DNA from: Glutamicibacter sp002979865
GTDB lineage: Bacteria > Actinomycetota > Actinomycetes > Actinomycetales > Micrococcaceae
Direction: 5' to 3'
Length of the DNA: 64,000 bases
Assembly: GCF_050030965.1 (NCBI RefSeq)
Contig: NZ_CP188297.1
Span: forward strand, 2,232,001 to 2,296,000
This document shows, in pieces, positions 24,982-33,551 of this stretch (positions are counted from its first letter, which is position 1; each line of letters starts with the position of its first letter). The position numbers and the translations under genes are program-made. The notes below the pieces were generated by a model. That model ran no database searches. It was not told the DNA's origin and saw only the letters and a list, made by a program, of their open reading frames with translations.

Positions 24982-26646
24982 CTACTTGGTGATGAAGGTG
25001 TCGTAGTAGACCGGCGAAGACACCGCGGTGGTGGCGCCGATGCCGTGCACGTTCTTGCCGTAGAGGAAGTGGTTCTGCTGGTCGTAGAGCGGCAGCACGT
25101 AGTAGCCCTCCAGGACCAGCTTCTGGGCCTGCTCGTACAGCGCAGCGCGCTGGGCTTCATCATTGGCCTCTTCGGCCTGGGCCAGGATCCCATCGAGCTT
25201 CTCGTTCTTCACCTGCGCATTGTTGGCGAAGTAGCCCGATGGCGCAGGGACGGTCGAGTCGGAGTGGTACAAGATGCGCAGCACCGACGGGCCGACCTTG
25301 GTGTAGGGAGCCGAGACCAAGTTGTAATCGTGCTTGGCCAGGGCGCCGTACCAGCTGGACAGGTCCAGCAGCTGGATCTTCACCTCGAAGCCCACGGCCT
25401 TGGCCTGGGCCTGGAACTGCTCGAACAGGGACTGCTCGGCAGGAACCGACTGGTTGGTGGAGACCGGGAAGTCCAGCGATAGGCGCTTGCCGTCCTTCAC
25501 GCGGTAGCCCTCGGCGTCGCGTTCGCTCCAGCCTGCTTCATCGAGCAGCGCGTTGGCCTTGGCAACGTCGGTGGTGAACAGCGATTCATCGGAGTAGCCC
25601 AGCGGTTCGGCTGAAGACAGCAGCGAGTAGCTGCGCTCGGTGGTGCCGAAATAGAGGGCCTTGACGCCGGCGTTGGCATCCACGGAGCGGATGAACGCCT
25701 CGCGAACGCGCTGGTCATCGAATGGCGCCTTGGAGCTGTTCAGCTCCAGGCGGTTGGAAGCACCCGGGCGCGGGGCGTCCAGATGGCCCAGCGAGCCGTC
25801 CTGCTTTGCCGTGGCGATGGTGTCCGGCTGCGTGTTGTCGATGACATCGACTTCGCCCGAGACCAGGGCTGCATAGCGGGTGGCGGCCTCAGGGATGAAG
25901 CGCCAGGTGATGGCCTCCAGATAGGCCTTGGAATCGGAGCGCTCCGCGTTCTTGACCGGCGGCACGTAGTCTTCGTTGCGGACCAGGTTCACGGCCTTCT
26001 GGTGCTCCCAGGATTCGACCTTGAACGGGCCGGTGCCTACCGGTGAGGCGCAGTTGGTAGCCTGGTCGCGTTCCAGCGCCTTGGGGGATTCGATGGCGGT
26101 CCATGGCATGGACAGCGATTCCAGCAGCGCGTTATCCGGGGCGGAGAGCGTCAGCTTGGCGGTGAGCTCATCGGCGATCTCGATATCCACGACCTTGCCC
26201 ACGGCCAGGTAGCCGGTGGAGGACGCGGTATTCGGATCCTTCAGGTGCTCGATGTTGGCTTCGATGGCTTTGGCGGTGAGCTTCGTGCCGTCGGTGAAGG
26301 AAATCCCATCGCGCAGGGTGATGGTGCGAGTCAGGCCGTCCTCGGAAACTTCGGTGCTTTCGGCCAGCCACGGGATGATCTTCCCGTCCGCATCCTTGGT
26401 GAACAGGGATTCGAGGTACTGGCTTGCGACCAGGGCTTGCGGGTAGTTGCCGCCCACATGCGGATCCAGGCAGGCCGGCTCGGCGTCGCCCGAAGCATAG
26501 ACCAGGGTGCCGCCGGCAACCGGCTTCGCCTCCTCTGCGGGGGCATCGGGTCCTGCACCTGCCGAGCAGCTGGCTAGAAGGGATCCAAGGAGCGGGAGCG
26601 CGATAGCGCAGCCAAGGATCTTGGACGCGCGCGAGTTTCGTTGCAT
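24982..26646 (-). CDS. Substrate-binding lipoprotein of a peptide/nickel-type ABC importer
   Basis: A 554-residue SBP family 5 protein. The signal peptide ends in LLASC with the lipidated Cys at residue 27. GGTLVYASGDAEPACLDP, LRDGISFTDGTKLTAKAIEANIEHL and CASPVGTGPFKVESWEHQ are the standard blocks of DppA/OppA/NikA-like proteins. It captures the ligand outside the membrane. Peptides, opines or metal chelates are all possible. The start at 26646 has only a distant GAGG. The frame extends upstream without a better start. First gene of the four-gene importer operon. Confidence 0.9.
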   Translation of the reverse strand: MQRNSRASKILGCAIALPLLGSLLASCSAGAGPDAPAEEAKPVAGGTLVYASGDAEPACLDPHVGGNYPQALVASQYLESLFTKDADGKIIPWLAESTEVSEDGLTRTITLRDGISFTDGTKLTAKAIEANIEHLKDPNTASSTGYLAVGKVVDIEIADELTAKLTLSAPDNALLESLSMPWTAIESPKALERDQATNCASPVGTGPFKVESWEHQKAVNLVRNEDYVPPVKNAERSDSKAYLEAITWRFIPEAATRYAALVSGEVDVIDNTQPDTIATAKQDGSLGHLDAPRPGASNRLELNSSKAPFDDQRVREAFIRSVDANAGVKALYFGTTERSYSLLSSAEPLGYSDESLFTTDVAKANALLDEAGWSERDAEGYRVKDGKRLSLDFPVSTNQSVPAEQSLFEQFQAQAKAVGFEVKIQLLDLSSWYGALAKHDYNLVSAPYTKVGPSVLRILYHSDSTVPAPSGYFANNAQVKNEKLDGILAQAEEANDEAQRAALYEQAQKLVLEGYYVLPLYDQQNHFLYGKNVHGIGATTAVSSPVYYDTFITK

Positions 26647-26711
26647 GGGGAAGGGCTTACCTCGATGAACTAGTGGTGATGACCAAACCAACTCTAGCCA
26701 TCTGGAACGCA

Positions 26712-26748
26712 TTCGTCAGATCGGAGCGAATCGCTCCGATCCGACGAA
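26712..26748 (-). terminator. Hairpin after the NAD(P)-binding oxidoreductase gene
   Basis: TTCGTC and ATCGGAGCG on the left pair with CGCTCCGAT and GACGAA on the right, with a 3-base loop and a 2-base internal bulge. It lies 29 bases past the stop of the leftward oxidoreductase gene and before the ABC operon. Confidence 0.7.
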
Positions 26749-26777
26749 ACCTGGCTAGCGGAGATCCTCGAGGGGAT

Positions 26778-27386
26778 CTACTTTTCGCTGGCCACGGTCA
26801 TGCGGCGGTTCTGGTGGACCGGGCTTTCGATTTCATCGAGGATGGCCACGGCGAAGTCCTGGGAGGAAACGAAGTCGCCTGCTGGCGAATCGGTGCCCAG
26901 GATGTAGCTGCCGGTGCGGCGTGCAGGCATGATCACCGGGGCTGGAGCCGCGACGGTCCAGGTGATGCCGGAAACCGAGGTGAACATGTCGTAGACCTCG
27001 GCGCAGGTGGTGGCTTCGGCCTTGTATTCCTCCGGGAAGCCCGGGGTGTCGACCAGGCGGACGCCGTCTACCTCGGTAGCGCCGGCGCCGCCGACAACCA
27101 GCAGGCGGGCTGGGACCAGGGTTTCGGTGATCTGCTCGAAGGCATCCAGGTATTCCTGGTGGTCGCCACCGGTGCGCGATGGCGGTACGGCAATGACGAG
27201 CACGTCGTTGTTCTTTCCCAGGTCGCGGTAGGTTGCCCCGTCGCCCAGCTCGGCGGCCACGGTGGTGGTTCCGTCGATTCCCTTGCCCGAACGGGAGACC
27301 GAGGTGACCTCATGGCCGCGTGAAATGGCTTCGGCAACGACTTCCGAGCCGACCATGCCGGTAGCTCCGTAAACTGCAATCTTCAT
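26778..27386 (-). CDS. NAD(P)H-binding oxidoreductase (NmrA/YwnB-like Rossmann protein)
   Basis: A 202-residue protein that begins MKIAVYGATGMVGSEVVAEA, a nucleotide-binding GxxGxxG turn of the atypical SDR group, and continues with VTSVSRSGKG. LLVVGGAGATEVDGV is a second conserved strand. Such proteins reduce quinones or aldehydes, or act as redox-state sensors. It is divergent from an HxlR regulator with a perfect palindrome between them, so it is almost certainly that regulator's target. AAGGAAAGAG precedes the ATG. Confidence 0.88.
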   Translation of the reverse strand: MKIAVYGATGMVGSEVVAEAISRGHEVTSVSRSGKGIDGTTTVAAELGDGATYRDLGKNNDVLVIAVPPSRTGGDHQEYLDAFEQITETLVPARLLVVGGAGATEVDGVRLVDTPGFPEEYKAEATTCAEVYDMFTSVSGITWTVAAPAPVIMPARRTGSYILGTDSPAGDFVSSQDFAVAILDEIESPVHQNRRMTVASEK

Positions 27387-27424
27387 GGTGTTCTCTTTCC
27401 TTGGGAAATTGGGTCCGGCACAAT

Positions 27425-27441
27425 GGTATCTTTTAGATACC
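27425..27441. promoter_or_regulatory. HxlR-type operator between divergent genes
   Basis: GGTATCT, TTT, AGATACC: a perfect 7-base inverted repeat in the 83-base gap between the oxidoreductase and HxlR genes. It is placed to control both. Confidence 0.75.
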
Positions 27442-27469
27442 GCCCACTACAACGAAACTAGGTTTCCTC

Positions 27470-27838
27470 ATGGATAGCCATGGCTCTTTTGACGTGTTCG
27501 TGCAGCAATGCCCTTCACGTGAAATCATGCAGCGCCTAGGCGATAAATGGACTCCGCTGGTCCTCCTGTCCCTGGCTGGCGGCCCGCAACGTTTCTCTGC
27601 ATTACGCCAGCGCATCGGCGCGGTCACCCCGAAGGTGCTCACCAATACCCTGCGCAACCTGGAGCGTGACGGGCTGGTGCAGCGCACCGTATATGCCCAG
27701 GTGCCGGTGCGGGTCGACTACGAGCTGACCGAATTGGGACGCGGGATCCTGGAACCCATGGAAATCCTGCGCCTGTGGTCCGAGGAGCATGTGCCCAAAG
27801 TGCTCGCTGCCCGTGAGCGGTTCGACGCGCGCGGCTAA
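27470..27838 (+). CDS. HxlR/DUF24-family transcriptional regulator
   Basis: A 122-residue winged-helix protein. CPSREIMQRLGDKWTPLVLL carries the single N-terminal cysteine (residue 14) that senses electrophiles or oxidants in YodB, HypR and QorR-type members, and RFSALRQRIGAVTPKVLTNTLRNLE is the recognition region. It likely represses the divergent oxidoreductase gene until the Cys is modified. Its stop shares the bases CTAA with the stop of the convergent GNAT gene. Confidence 0.9.
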   Translation: MDSHGSFDVFVQQCPSREIMQRLGDKWTPLVLLSLAGGPQRFSALRQRIGAVTPKVLTNTLRNLERDGLVQRTVYAQVPVRVDYELTELGRGILEPMEILRLWSEEHVPKVLAARERFDARG

Positions 27839-28344
27839 TGGCCAGGTGGAGCAGCAGGACGCAGCGGCAGGAACATGAAGTGCTGGCCCACCAGCCCCTT
27901 GGTCGGATGGTTGAAGGCGCCCGGAATGGTGCCCAGGATCTTGAAGCCCAGCGATTGCCATAGACGCACTGCGGCTTCATTGGTCTCGACGACCGCATTG
28001 AACTGGATACCGTGATAATTTTCCTGCCGGGCCCAGTCGATCACGTATTCGCCCAGTGCTCGTCCCACGCCGCGATTGCGGCATTCCGGATCGACCAGGA
28101 AGGACGCGGTGGCTATGTGGGCTCCCCGTCCGGGCTTGTTTGGCCCCATCTTGGCCGAGCCGATGATCCTGCCATCTGCCACGGCAACGACCGTTTGCCC
28201 TGGTAGCGTCTCCATCCACCAGGGGCGGGCTTCTTCAAGGGTTTGGCCTTGGGGGAAGGCGTAGGTCTGTCCCTCATCCATGATTTTGCGGTAGAAGCCG
28301 AAGATCCCAGGCCAATCCCCGGCGGTGCTTGTCCGGATTTGCAT
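27835..28344 (-). CDS. GNAT-family N-acetyltransferase
   Basis: A 169-residue acetyltransferase. The acetyl-CoA loop is in VDPECRNRGVGRALGEYVI (a R-x-x-G-x-G/A signature) near residue 90. AAVRLWQSLGFKILGTIPGAF is the usual final helix and strand, and its style matches the phosphinothricin/amino-acid acetyltransferase branch. The acceptor cannot be predicted. It is a single gene, convergent with and overlapping the HxlR gene by 4 bases at the stops. Confidence 0.88.
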   Translation of the reverse strand: MQIRTSTAGDWPGIFGFYRKIMDEGQTYAFPQGQTLEEARPWWMETLPGQTVVAVADGRIIGSAKMGPNKPGRGAHIATASFLVDPECRNRGVGRALGEYVIDWARQENYHGIQFNAVVETNEAAVRLWQSLGFKILGTIPGAFNHPTKGLVGQHFMFLPLRPAAPPGH

Positions 28345-28462
28345 GCGCTTAGCCCAACTCTTTCGAAATGAATGCTTCGGAACTCATCCTATTGGCCCTC
28401 ATTGTATCTTGCGTCACATAGACTGAGGTCAAAGACGCAAGGTGCAGGCAAAGGAGCCGGTG

Positions 28463-29599
28463 TTGTTTGAAGTAAGCGAAGACCAGAAGTCGTTGATCGA
28501 GATGGTCCATGATTTCGCCGAGACCAGGATTGCTCCCAATGCCCTGAAGTGGGACCAGGAACAGCACTTCCCGGTGGATGTGCTGGCCGAAGCCGGACAG
28601 CTGGGCATGGGCGGAATCTATGTTTCTGAAGATCATGGCGGATCCGGTCTGAGCCGCAGCGATGCGGTGCTGGTCTTCGAGGAACTCGCCAAGGCCGACC
28701 CGACCTTGGCCGCCTACATTTCCATCCACAACATGGTCGTGTGGATGGTCGACACCTTCGGCAACGACGCGCAGCGCGCCAAATGGCTGCCATCGATGAC
28801 CGCCATGGACGACCTGGGCTCCTACTGCCTGACCGAGCCCGGAGTCGGCTCCGATGCGGCGGCCCTGTCAACCCGTGCCCGCAAGGACGGTGACGAGTAT
28901 GTGCTCAGCGGCGTCAAGCAATTCATCTCGGGAGCTGGAAGCTCGGCGCTCTACATCGTCATGGCCCGTACCGCTGATACCGGTTCGCGCGGCATCAGCG
29001 CCTTCCTTGTTCCCGGGGATGCCGAGGGCCTGAGCTTCGGGCCGAACGAAAAGAAGATGGGCTGGAAGGCGCAGCCCACTCGCCAGGTGATCATGGAAGG
29101 CGTGCGCATTCCCGCCGCCAACCTGCTGGGCGAGGAAGGCCAGGGATTCTCCATGGCCATGCAGGCACTCAATGGCGGCCGCCTGAACATCGGGGCCTGC
29201 TCGCTGGGTGGCGGGCAGAGCGCGCTGGAGAAGTCGGCGCTGTATTTGAAGGAGCGCCAGGCCTTCGGCGGACCGCTGACCAGACAGGAAGCGCTGGTCT
29301 TCAAGCTGGCCGAAATGGACATGGAGCTGGAAGCCGCCCGCTCCTTGCTGCGCCGTGCCGCCGCCGCACTGGACGCGAAGAGCCCGGACCGCGTCCGCCT
29401 CTGCGCGATGGCCAAGAAGATGGCCACGGACGCCGGGTTCAACGCCGCCAACAGCGCTATCCAGCTGCACGGCGGCTACGGCTACCTCGCGGACTACGGG
29501 ATGGAGAAGATCACGCGGGATCTGCGCGTGCACCAGATCCTGGAAGGCACCAACGAGATCATGTCGCTCATCGTTGGACGCACGCTGCTGGAATCCTGA
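28463..29599 (+). CDS. Acyl-CoA dehydrogenase
   Basis: A flavoenzyme of about 378 residues that oxidises acyl-CoA at the alpha-beta bond. SYCLTEPGVGSDAAAL is the substrate/FAD signature, IQLHGGYGYLADYGMEKITRD the FAD site, and QILEGTNEIM holds the usual catalytic Glu of short/branched-chain members. It resembles isobutyryl- or short-branched-chain dehydrogenases. The start is ambiguous: TTG 28463 has AAGGAG 6 bases away, GTG 28460 is too close to it, and GTG 28442 has none. No beta-oxidation or valine-pathway genes adjoin it. Confidence 0.88.
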   Translation: MFEVSEDQKSLIEMVHDFAETRIAPNALKWDQEQHFPVDVLAEAGQLGMGGIYVSEDHGGSGLSRSDAVLVFEELAKADPTLAAYISIHNMVVWMVDTFGNDAQRAKWLPSMTAMDDLGSYCLTEPGVGSDAAALSTRARKDGDEYVLSGVKQFISGAGSSALYIVMARTADTGSRGISAFLVPGDAEGLSFGPNEKKMGWKAQPTRQVIMEGVRIPAANLLGEEGQGFSMAMQALNGGRLNIGACSLGGGQSALEKSALYLKERQAFGGPLTRQEALVFKLAEMDMELEAARSLLRRAAAALDAKSPDRVRLCAMAKKMATDAGFNAANSAIQLHGGYGYLADYGMEKITRDLRVHQILEGTNEIMSLIVGRTLLES

Positions 29600-29609
29600 C
29601 CGGCGGCAA

Positions 29610-30314
29610 TCAGGCGTTGAACTGCTTTTCCGAATTCCGCACAGCGTTTCCCGAGAGGGAATCGCGGGGATCCGGATGAACCGATGAGATGGCCGGCTCG
29701 CTGGAAATGATCTGCTCGATGCCGCCCTGCTCCATCGCATCCCGCAAGGTGCGCTGGGTGGGGCGCATCATTTTAATCTCGCCGCGTTCCAGGGAAGCGA
29801 AGAGCTCCTGGGGGCTGATCCATGTGGAGATCACCGCTTCGGTGGTCTGGTGGACTGGTTCCTGGCCGGGGCGCAAGGCCGCGACAAAGAAGTACGTATC
29901 GAACCGCCGCGGGAAACCGGCTGGGGTGACCCAATTGGCCCAGGGGCGCAGTTGGCCAGGATCCAGCAGCAGCCCTGTCTCCTCGAAGACTTCACGACGT
30001 GCTGCGACCAGGATCTCCCCGGCCAGATGCTCCGCGCGATCTGGTCCTTCCCCAAGGATCGAGGTGCGCGCCCATTGCCGGGCGTGCTCGCTGAGCAAGG
30101 CGGGATCCAGCTCTCCTGCCGCCACCGCTTGGCCGTCTTGGGCATCAACGCGGCCGCCGGGATAAACCACCATGCCGGCTGCGAAGTCCATGGTGTTCAC
30201 GCGATGCTGGACGAAAACCTCAAACCCGCCAGCTGCCTCGCGCAGCAGCAAAACACTGGCCGCTTTGCGGATCGGGACCTCGGCGGGAGTCGCAGGTATC
30301 GGGGAAGTCGTCAT
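29610..30314 (-). CDS. NUDIX hydrolase (NUDT19-like layout)
   Basis: The product has 234 residues. The Nudix box is split: GGRVDAQ sits near residue 53 and AARREVFEETGLLL near 105, with a ~45-residue helical insertion between, as in NUDT19/RP2p-type CoA hydrolases. REVFEETG supplies the metal-binding glutamates. It hydrolyses a nucleoside-diphosphate-linked compound; a CoA or acyl-CoA substrate fits the adjacent acyl-CoA dehydrogenase, with which it converges, but this is inference. Confidence 0.85.
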   Translation of the reverse strand: MTTSPIPATPAEVPIRKAASVLLLREAAGGFEVFVQHRVNTMDFAAGMVVYPGGRVDAQDGQAVAAGELDPALLSEHARQWARTSILGEGPDRAEHLAGEILVAARREVFEETGLLLDPGQLRPWANWVTPAGFPRRFDTYFFVAALRPGQEPVHQTTEAVISTWISPQELFASLERGEIKMMRPTQRTLRDAMEQGGIEQIISSEPAISSVHPDPRDSLSGNAVRNSEKQFNA

Positions 30315-30561
30315 TGCCTACCATGTCCTTGGCTCTTGGAAGTGAAAATAGCCTTCGAGAGCCAGCTTAGCTTCCAGCGCACAGCAAACGGGCAACCGGC
30401 AGAAGCCGCTGTGCATGCTTGCACATTGACCTGCGGAATCTGCACAGCAAATGCCGTTGACCGGATTCCTGACGGAGCCTAGTTTGAATCACAGAGACCT
30501 GCGCGAAGCTGCGGGCATCGCAACTGGAAGCCGCAGGGGAGCCGAGCAGAGGATGAGCGCA

Positions 30562-31332
30562 ATGGCGGAACAAATTGGCCCATGGCCCCAGGGGTTAAAG
30601 GGGCGCCGCGCCTTGGTTACCGGTGGCGCCTCCGGCATAGGCCTGGCCAGTGCCCGGGCATTGGCCGACGCCGGTGCCACCGTGACGATTGCCGACCTCA
30701 ATGAACAGGCCGCTGAAGAAGCGGCCCGCGAGCTCGGCGGAAAAGCATGGGCTGTGGATCTTTCGGATACCGCGTCGCTGGAAGATCTCAGCGTGGATAC
30801 CGACATCCTGATTAACAACGCCGGCGTGCAAAGGGTGGCTCCAATCCATGAGTACGACCCCGAAGCCTGGAGGCTGATCCATCGGCTCATGCTGGAGTCG
30901 CCGTTCCTGCTGATCCGGGCAGCACTGCCCGGCATGCGCGAGCGCGGCTTCGGCCGCATCATCAATATTTCTTCGATCCACGGACTCCGGGCCAGCGCAT
31001 TCAAGAGCGCCTACGTTGCGGCCAAGCACGGGTTGGAGGGACTGTCGAAGGTCACTGCATTGGAAGGTGCCGACTATGGGATCACCAGCAACTGCATCAA
31101 CCCGGGCTATGTGCGTACCCCATTGGTGGAGCGGCAGATTGCCGATCAAGCGAATTCGCATGGCATTGACGAGTCGGATGTCATCCAGAAGATCATGCTT
31201 GCCGAATCGGCCATCAAGCGCCTGGTTGAACCAGAGGAAGTCGCTTCGCTGGCGGCCTGGCTCAGTGCGGATGCCGCGGGCATGGTGACCGGAGCGTCCT
31301 ACACCATGGATGGCGGCTGGAGCGCGAAATAG
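30562..31332 (+). CDS. 3-hydroxybutyrate dehydrogenase (SDR)
   Basis: A 256-residue classical short-chain dehydrogenase. TGGASGIGLA binds NAD(H), NISSIHG and YVAAKHG give the catalytic Ser-Tyr-Lys, and SNCINPGYVRTPLVERQIADQA is the substrate segment typical of D-3-hydroxybutyrate dehydrogenases. It would make acetoacetate, the substrate of the CoA-transferase/thiolase operon at 13.5-16 kb. The ATG at 30562 has AGAGGA 7-8 bases upstream; earlier in-frame starts lack a ribosome site. It is a monocistronic gene. Confidence 0.88.
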   Translation: MAEQIGPWPQGLKGRRALVTGGASGIGLASARALADAGATVTIADLNEQAAEEAARELGGKAWAVDLSDTASLEDLSVDTDILINNAGVQRVAPIHEYDPEAWRLIHRLMLESPFLLIRAALPGMRERGFGRIINISSIHGLRASAFKSAYVAAKHGLEGLSKVTALEGADYGITSNCINPGYVRTPLVERQIADQANSHGIDESDVIQKIMLAESAIKRLVEPEEVASLAAWLSADAAGMVTGASYTMDGGWSAK

Positions 31333-31360
31333 GTGCGGCGGGCCCGCATGGCTGCCATGC

Positions 31361-32419
31361 CTAGGCCGGCGGGAACAGCAGGGTTCCGCCGATCGACACG
31401 GCGATGATCACCAAGGTGGACAGCAACCCCAGCAGCAATGAACGTCCGCCGGTTTTTACGATGCTGCGCAGGTGGACCCCGAGCCCCAAGGCGAACATGG
31501 CCGCGGCAAGCAGGAGCGTCTGCGCGCTGGCCGCAGCTGCAAGCCACGCCTCGGGAACCAGCCCGGTGGTGCGCAGCAGCATTGCCACCAGGAACCCGAG
31601 CACGAACAGCGGCACCAGTGGCGGGTTCTTGCCGCCTTGCACCGATTGGCGCCGCCGCATGAAGACGCCGACGCCGGCAATGATTGGAGCCAGCAGGACC
31701 ACCCGGGCCAGCTTGACGGTCACCGCCACGGCCAAGGCGCCGGCACCTACCGAACCGCCGGCGGCGACGACTTGTGCGACCTCATGGGTGGACGCGCCGA
31801 TGAGCATGCCGATGCTGCGTTCATCCAGCCCGAGCAGCAAGCCCACCGCGGGCATGAGCGGAATCATCAATGTCCCGAAGAGCACTACCAGCCCGATCGC
31901 GGTGGCGACCTGATCCTGCTTGGCCTTGACGACATTCTCGGCACCTGCGACCGCGGCGGCACCGCAGATGGAGAAGCCGGTGGCGATGAGCAGGCGCTGC
32001 GGCAGATCCATGCCGAGCTTCTTGCCGATCCACAAGGTGGCCAAGAACGTGATGCCAACCGAGAGAGCCACCACCAGCAGTACCCCGGGGCCCAGGCCGA
32101 GGATGGTGCCCAGCGAGAGCTGCAAGCCCAGCAGCACAATGCCCAGGCGCAGCAGCTTCTTGCCGGCAATTGCCGTGCCGGGGGCAAAAGCCTGCGGGAC
32201 CGGGGCAAGATTGCGCCACAGCGCACCGAGCAGGATAGCTAGCAGCAGGGCGCTCAGGCCATGGATGTAGCGGCTGGCGAACATGCACAAGATGCCGGCG
32301 GCAAGGCAGAGGAGCAGTCCCGGAAGAGCCGGAGCGAAACGCGAAGCAGGTTTTCGATGTCCGGACTGGTCACGTTTGGAGGTGGCAGATTCTTTGACGG
32401 GACTTGTGGAGTCGTGCAT
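31361..32419 (-). CDS. UPF0324 family membrane transporter (YeiH/putative sulfate exporter type)
   Basis: A protein of about 352 residues with 10-11 spans. FSICGAAAVAGAENVVKAKQ and GLDERSIGMLIGASTHEVAQ are the two conserved inverted segments of the YeiH/PSE family (PF03601), whose members are proposed exporters of sulfite, sulfate or taurine-derived sulfonates. It is divergent from a LysR regulator, as yeiH is from yeiE in enterobacteria. I use the ATG at 32419; a 14-codon longer version is open. A TTCTCC/GGAGAA repeat lies just upstream. Confidence 0.85.
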   Translation of the reverse strand: MHDSTSPVKESATSKRDQSGHRKPASRFAPALPGLLLCLAAGILCMFASRYIHGLSALLLAILLGALWRNLAPVPQAFAPGTAIAGKKLLRLGIVLLGLQLSLGTILGLGPGVLLVVALSVGITFLATLWIGKKLGMDLPQRLLIATGFSICGAAAVAGAENVVKAKQDQVATAIGLVVLFGTLMIPLMPAVGLLLGLDERSIGMLIGASTHEVAQVVAAGGSVGAGALAVAVTVKLARVVLLAPIIAGVGVFMRRRQSVQGGKNPPLVPLFVLGFLVAMLLRTTGLVPEAWLAAAASAQTLLLAAAMFALGLGVHLRSIVKTGGRSLLLGLLSTLVIIAVSIGGTLLFPPA

Positions 32420-32430
32420 GGAAATAATTG

Positions 32431-32447
32431 TTCTCCGGTTTGGAGAA
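32431..32447. promoter_or_regulatory. Inverted repeat upstream of the UPF0324 gene
   Basis: TTCTCC, five bases, GGAGAA, beginning 12 bases upstream of the transporter start in the divergent LysR/transporter gap. A likely LysR or promoter element. Confidence 0.45.
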
Positions 32448-32477
32448 TTGCGGTATGCCACTTCTTGCTATCGCGGA

Positions 32478-32494
32478 CATATGATCATGATATG
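32478..32494. promoter_or_regulatory. Palindrome overlapping the LysR start codon
   Basis: CATAT, GATCATG, ATATG. The last ATG of the repeat is the start codon of the LysR gene, so occupancy would directly block its expression. Confidence 0.5.
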
Positions 32495-33424
32495 GAAAGC
32501 AGCTCGTCATCTCTCGAAGACATTGCCCGCTGGATTCAACCCTCCTCATTGGAGTTGCTGGTCGGCATCGCCGATCACGGGAGCCTGAGCGCCGGTGCCC
32601 GTGCGGCCGGGATGGCGCAGCCAAATGCCACCCGCGCATTGAAAACGTTGGAGCGCCGGCTGGGATACCAGCTTGTGGCACGCAAGACCACCGGATCGCG
32701 CTTGACCGCAGAGGGAGTGCTGACCGTCCAATGGGCTCGTGAAGTCCTGGACAGCCTGGAAACCTTCGCCGCTGGCGCGCGCTCGCTGGCTGAAACCGGA
32801 GAGGGAGAGCTGGAATTCGGAGCCAGCATGACGGTGGCTGAATTCTTGGCGCCAAATTGGATCGGACTACTGCATCGTGCCCTGCCACGAGTCATCCCTC
32901 GAATGAAGATCATGAATTCCCAAGATGTTATTCGTGCAGTGCAGCAGGAGGAATTGGGACTAGGATTCGTGGAAACCCCGCACATTCCTCTGGGCCTGAA
33001 AAGCCGGCAGGTACTTCACGATGAAATGCTCGTGGTCACGTCGCCTTCACATGCTTGGGCACAACGGAAGGAACCGCTGAGCCTGCACGAATTGCAAAGC
33101 ACGGCGCTGATAGAACGCGAGGAAGGCTCCGGCACCCGGGCATTCTTGGATTACATTGCCCATGCCGAACGCCCGAATCCGGTCGCTGTCTTCAACTCGA
33201 ACGCAACGATTTGCCAGTGCGTGGCGCGCGGAATGGGGCCCGCTGTGCTCAGCCATTTGGCGGTAGAGAGCCAGTTGGAGCAGGGGCTGCTCGTCGAGAT
33301 CCCGTTTGATGGGCCGGCGCTGTTGCGCGAGCTGCGGGCGATATGGCCTGCGCACCGTGTCTTGAAAGCGACCGAGCAGAAGCTGCTTGAGATTTCCGTG
33401 GAATCACGGATTGCGCAGGGCTAG
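32492..33424 (+). CDS. LysR-family regulator, divergent from the UPF0324 transporter
   Basis: A 310-residue LysR protein. Near residues 15-75 SSLELLVGIADHGSLSAGARAAGMAQPNATRAL-type helix-turn-helix precedes KTLERRLGYQLVARK, and a periplasmic-binding-like effector domain follows from about residue 95. The partner gene suggests control of sulfur oxyanion export (as CysL/YeiE-type regulators do). The ATG at 32492 fits the domain start. The start codon is part of a palindrome. No clear ribosome site is visible. Confidence 0.85.
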   Translation: MESSSSSLEDIARWIQPSSLELLVGIADHGSLSAGARAAGMAQPNATRALKTLERRLGYQLVARKTTGSRLTAEGVLTVQWAREVLDSLETFAAGARSLAETGEGELEFGASMTVAEFLAPNWIGLLHRALPRVIPRMKIMNSQDVIRAVQQEELGLGFVETPHIPLGLKSRQVLHDEMLVVTSPSHAWAQRKEPLSLHELQSTALIEREEGSGTRAFLDYIAHAERPNPVAVFNSNATICQCVARGMGPAVLSHLAVESQLEQGLLVEIPFDGPALLRELRAIWPAHRVLKATEQKLLEISVESRIAQG

Positions 33425-33512
33425 CCGGAGATCCAGGCCCCGGCTTGGAACTGTGCGGACTTGGCCAGGAGGCGGACAGCAAGCTTCCCATCAAGGATGC
33501 AAGGGCGGCCAT

Positions 33513-33541
33513 TTGTACCGGGCCGTGAGCTCCCGGTACAA
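33513..33541 (-). terminator. Hairpin between the LysR and aminotransferase genes
   Basis: TTGTACCGGG (33513-33522) and CCCGGTACAA (33532-33541) form a perfect 10-base stem with a 9-base loop, 11 bases past the stop of the leftward aminotransferase gene. Confidence 0.6.
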
Positions 33542-33551
33542 GCCTCCGGAC

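Noticed and set aside
30410..30425. TGTGCA-N4-TGCACA repeat upstream of the 3-hydroxybutyrate dehydrogenase gene
   Set aside because: Short and 137 bases from the start, with no regulator nearby. Chance occurrence is likely.
31346..31360. GCATGG/CCATGC repeat between the SDR and UPF0324 genes
   Set aside because: Only six base pairs with a 3-base loop and no T tract; not enough for a terminator call.
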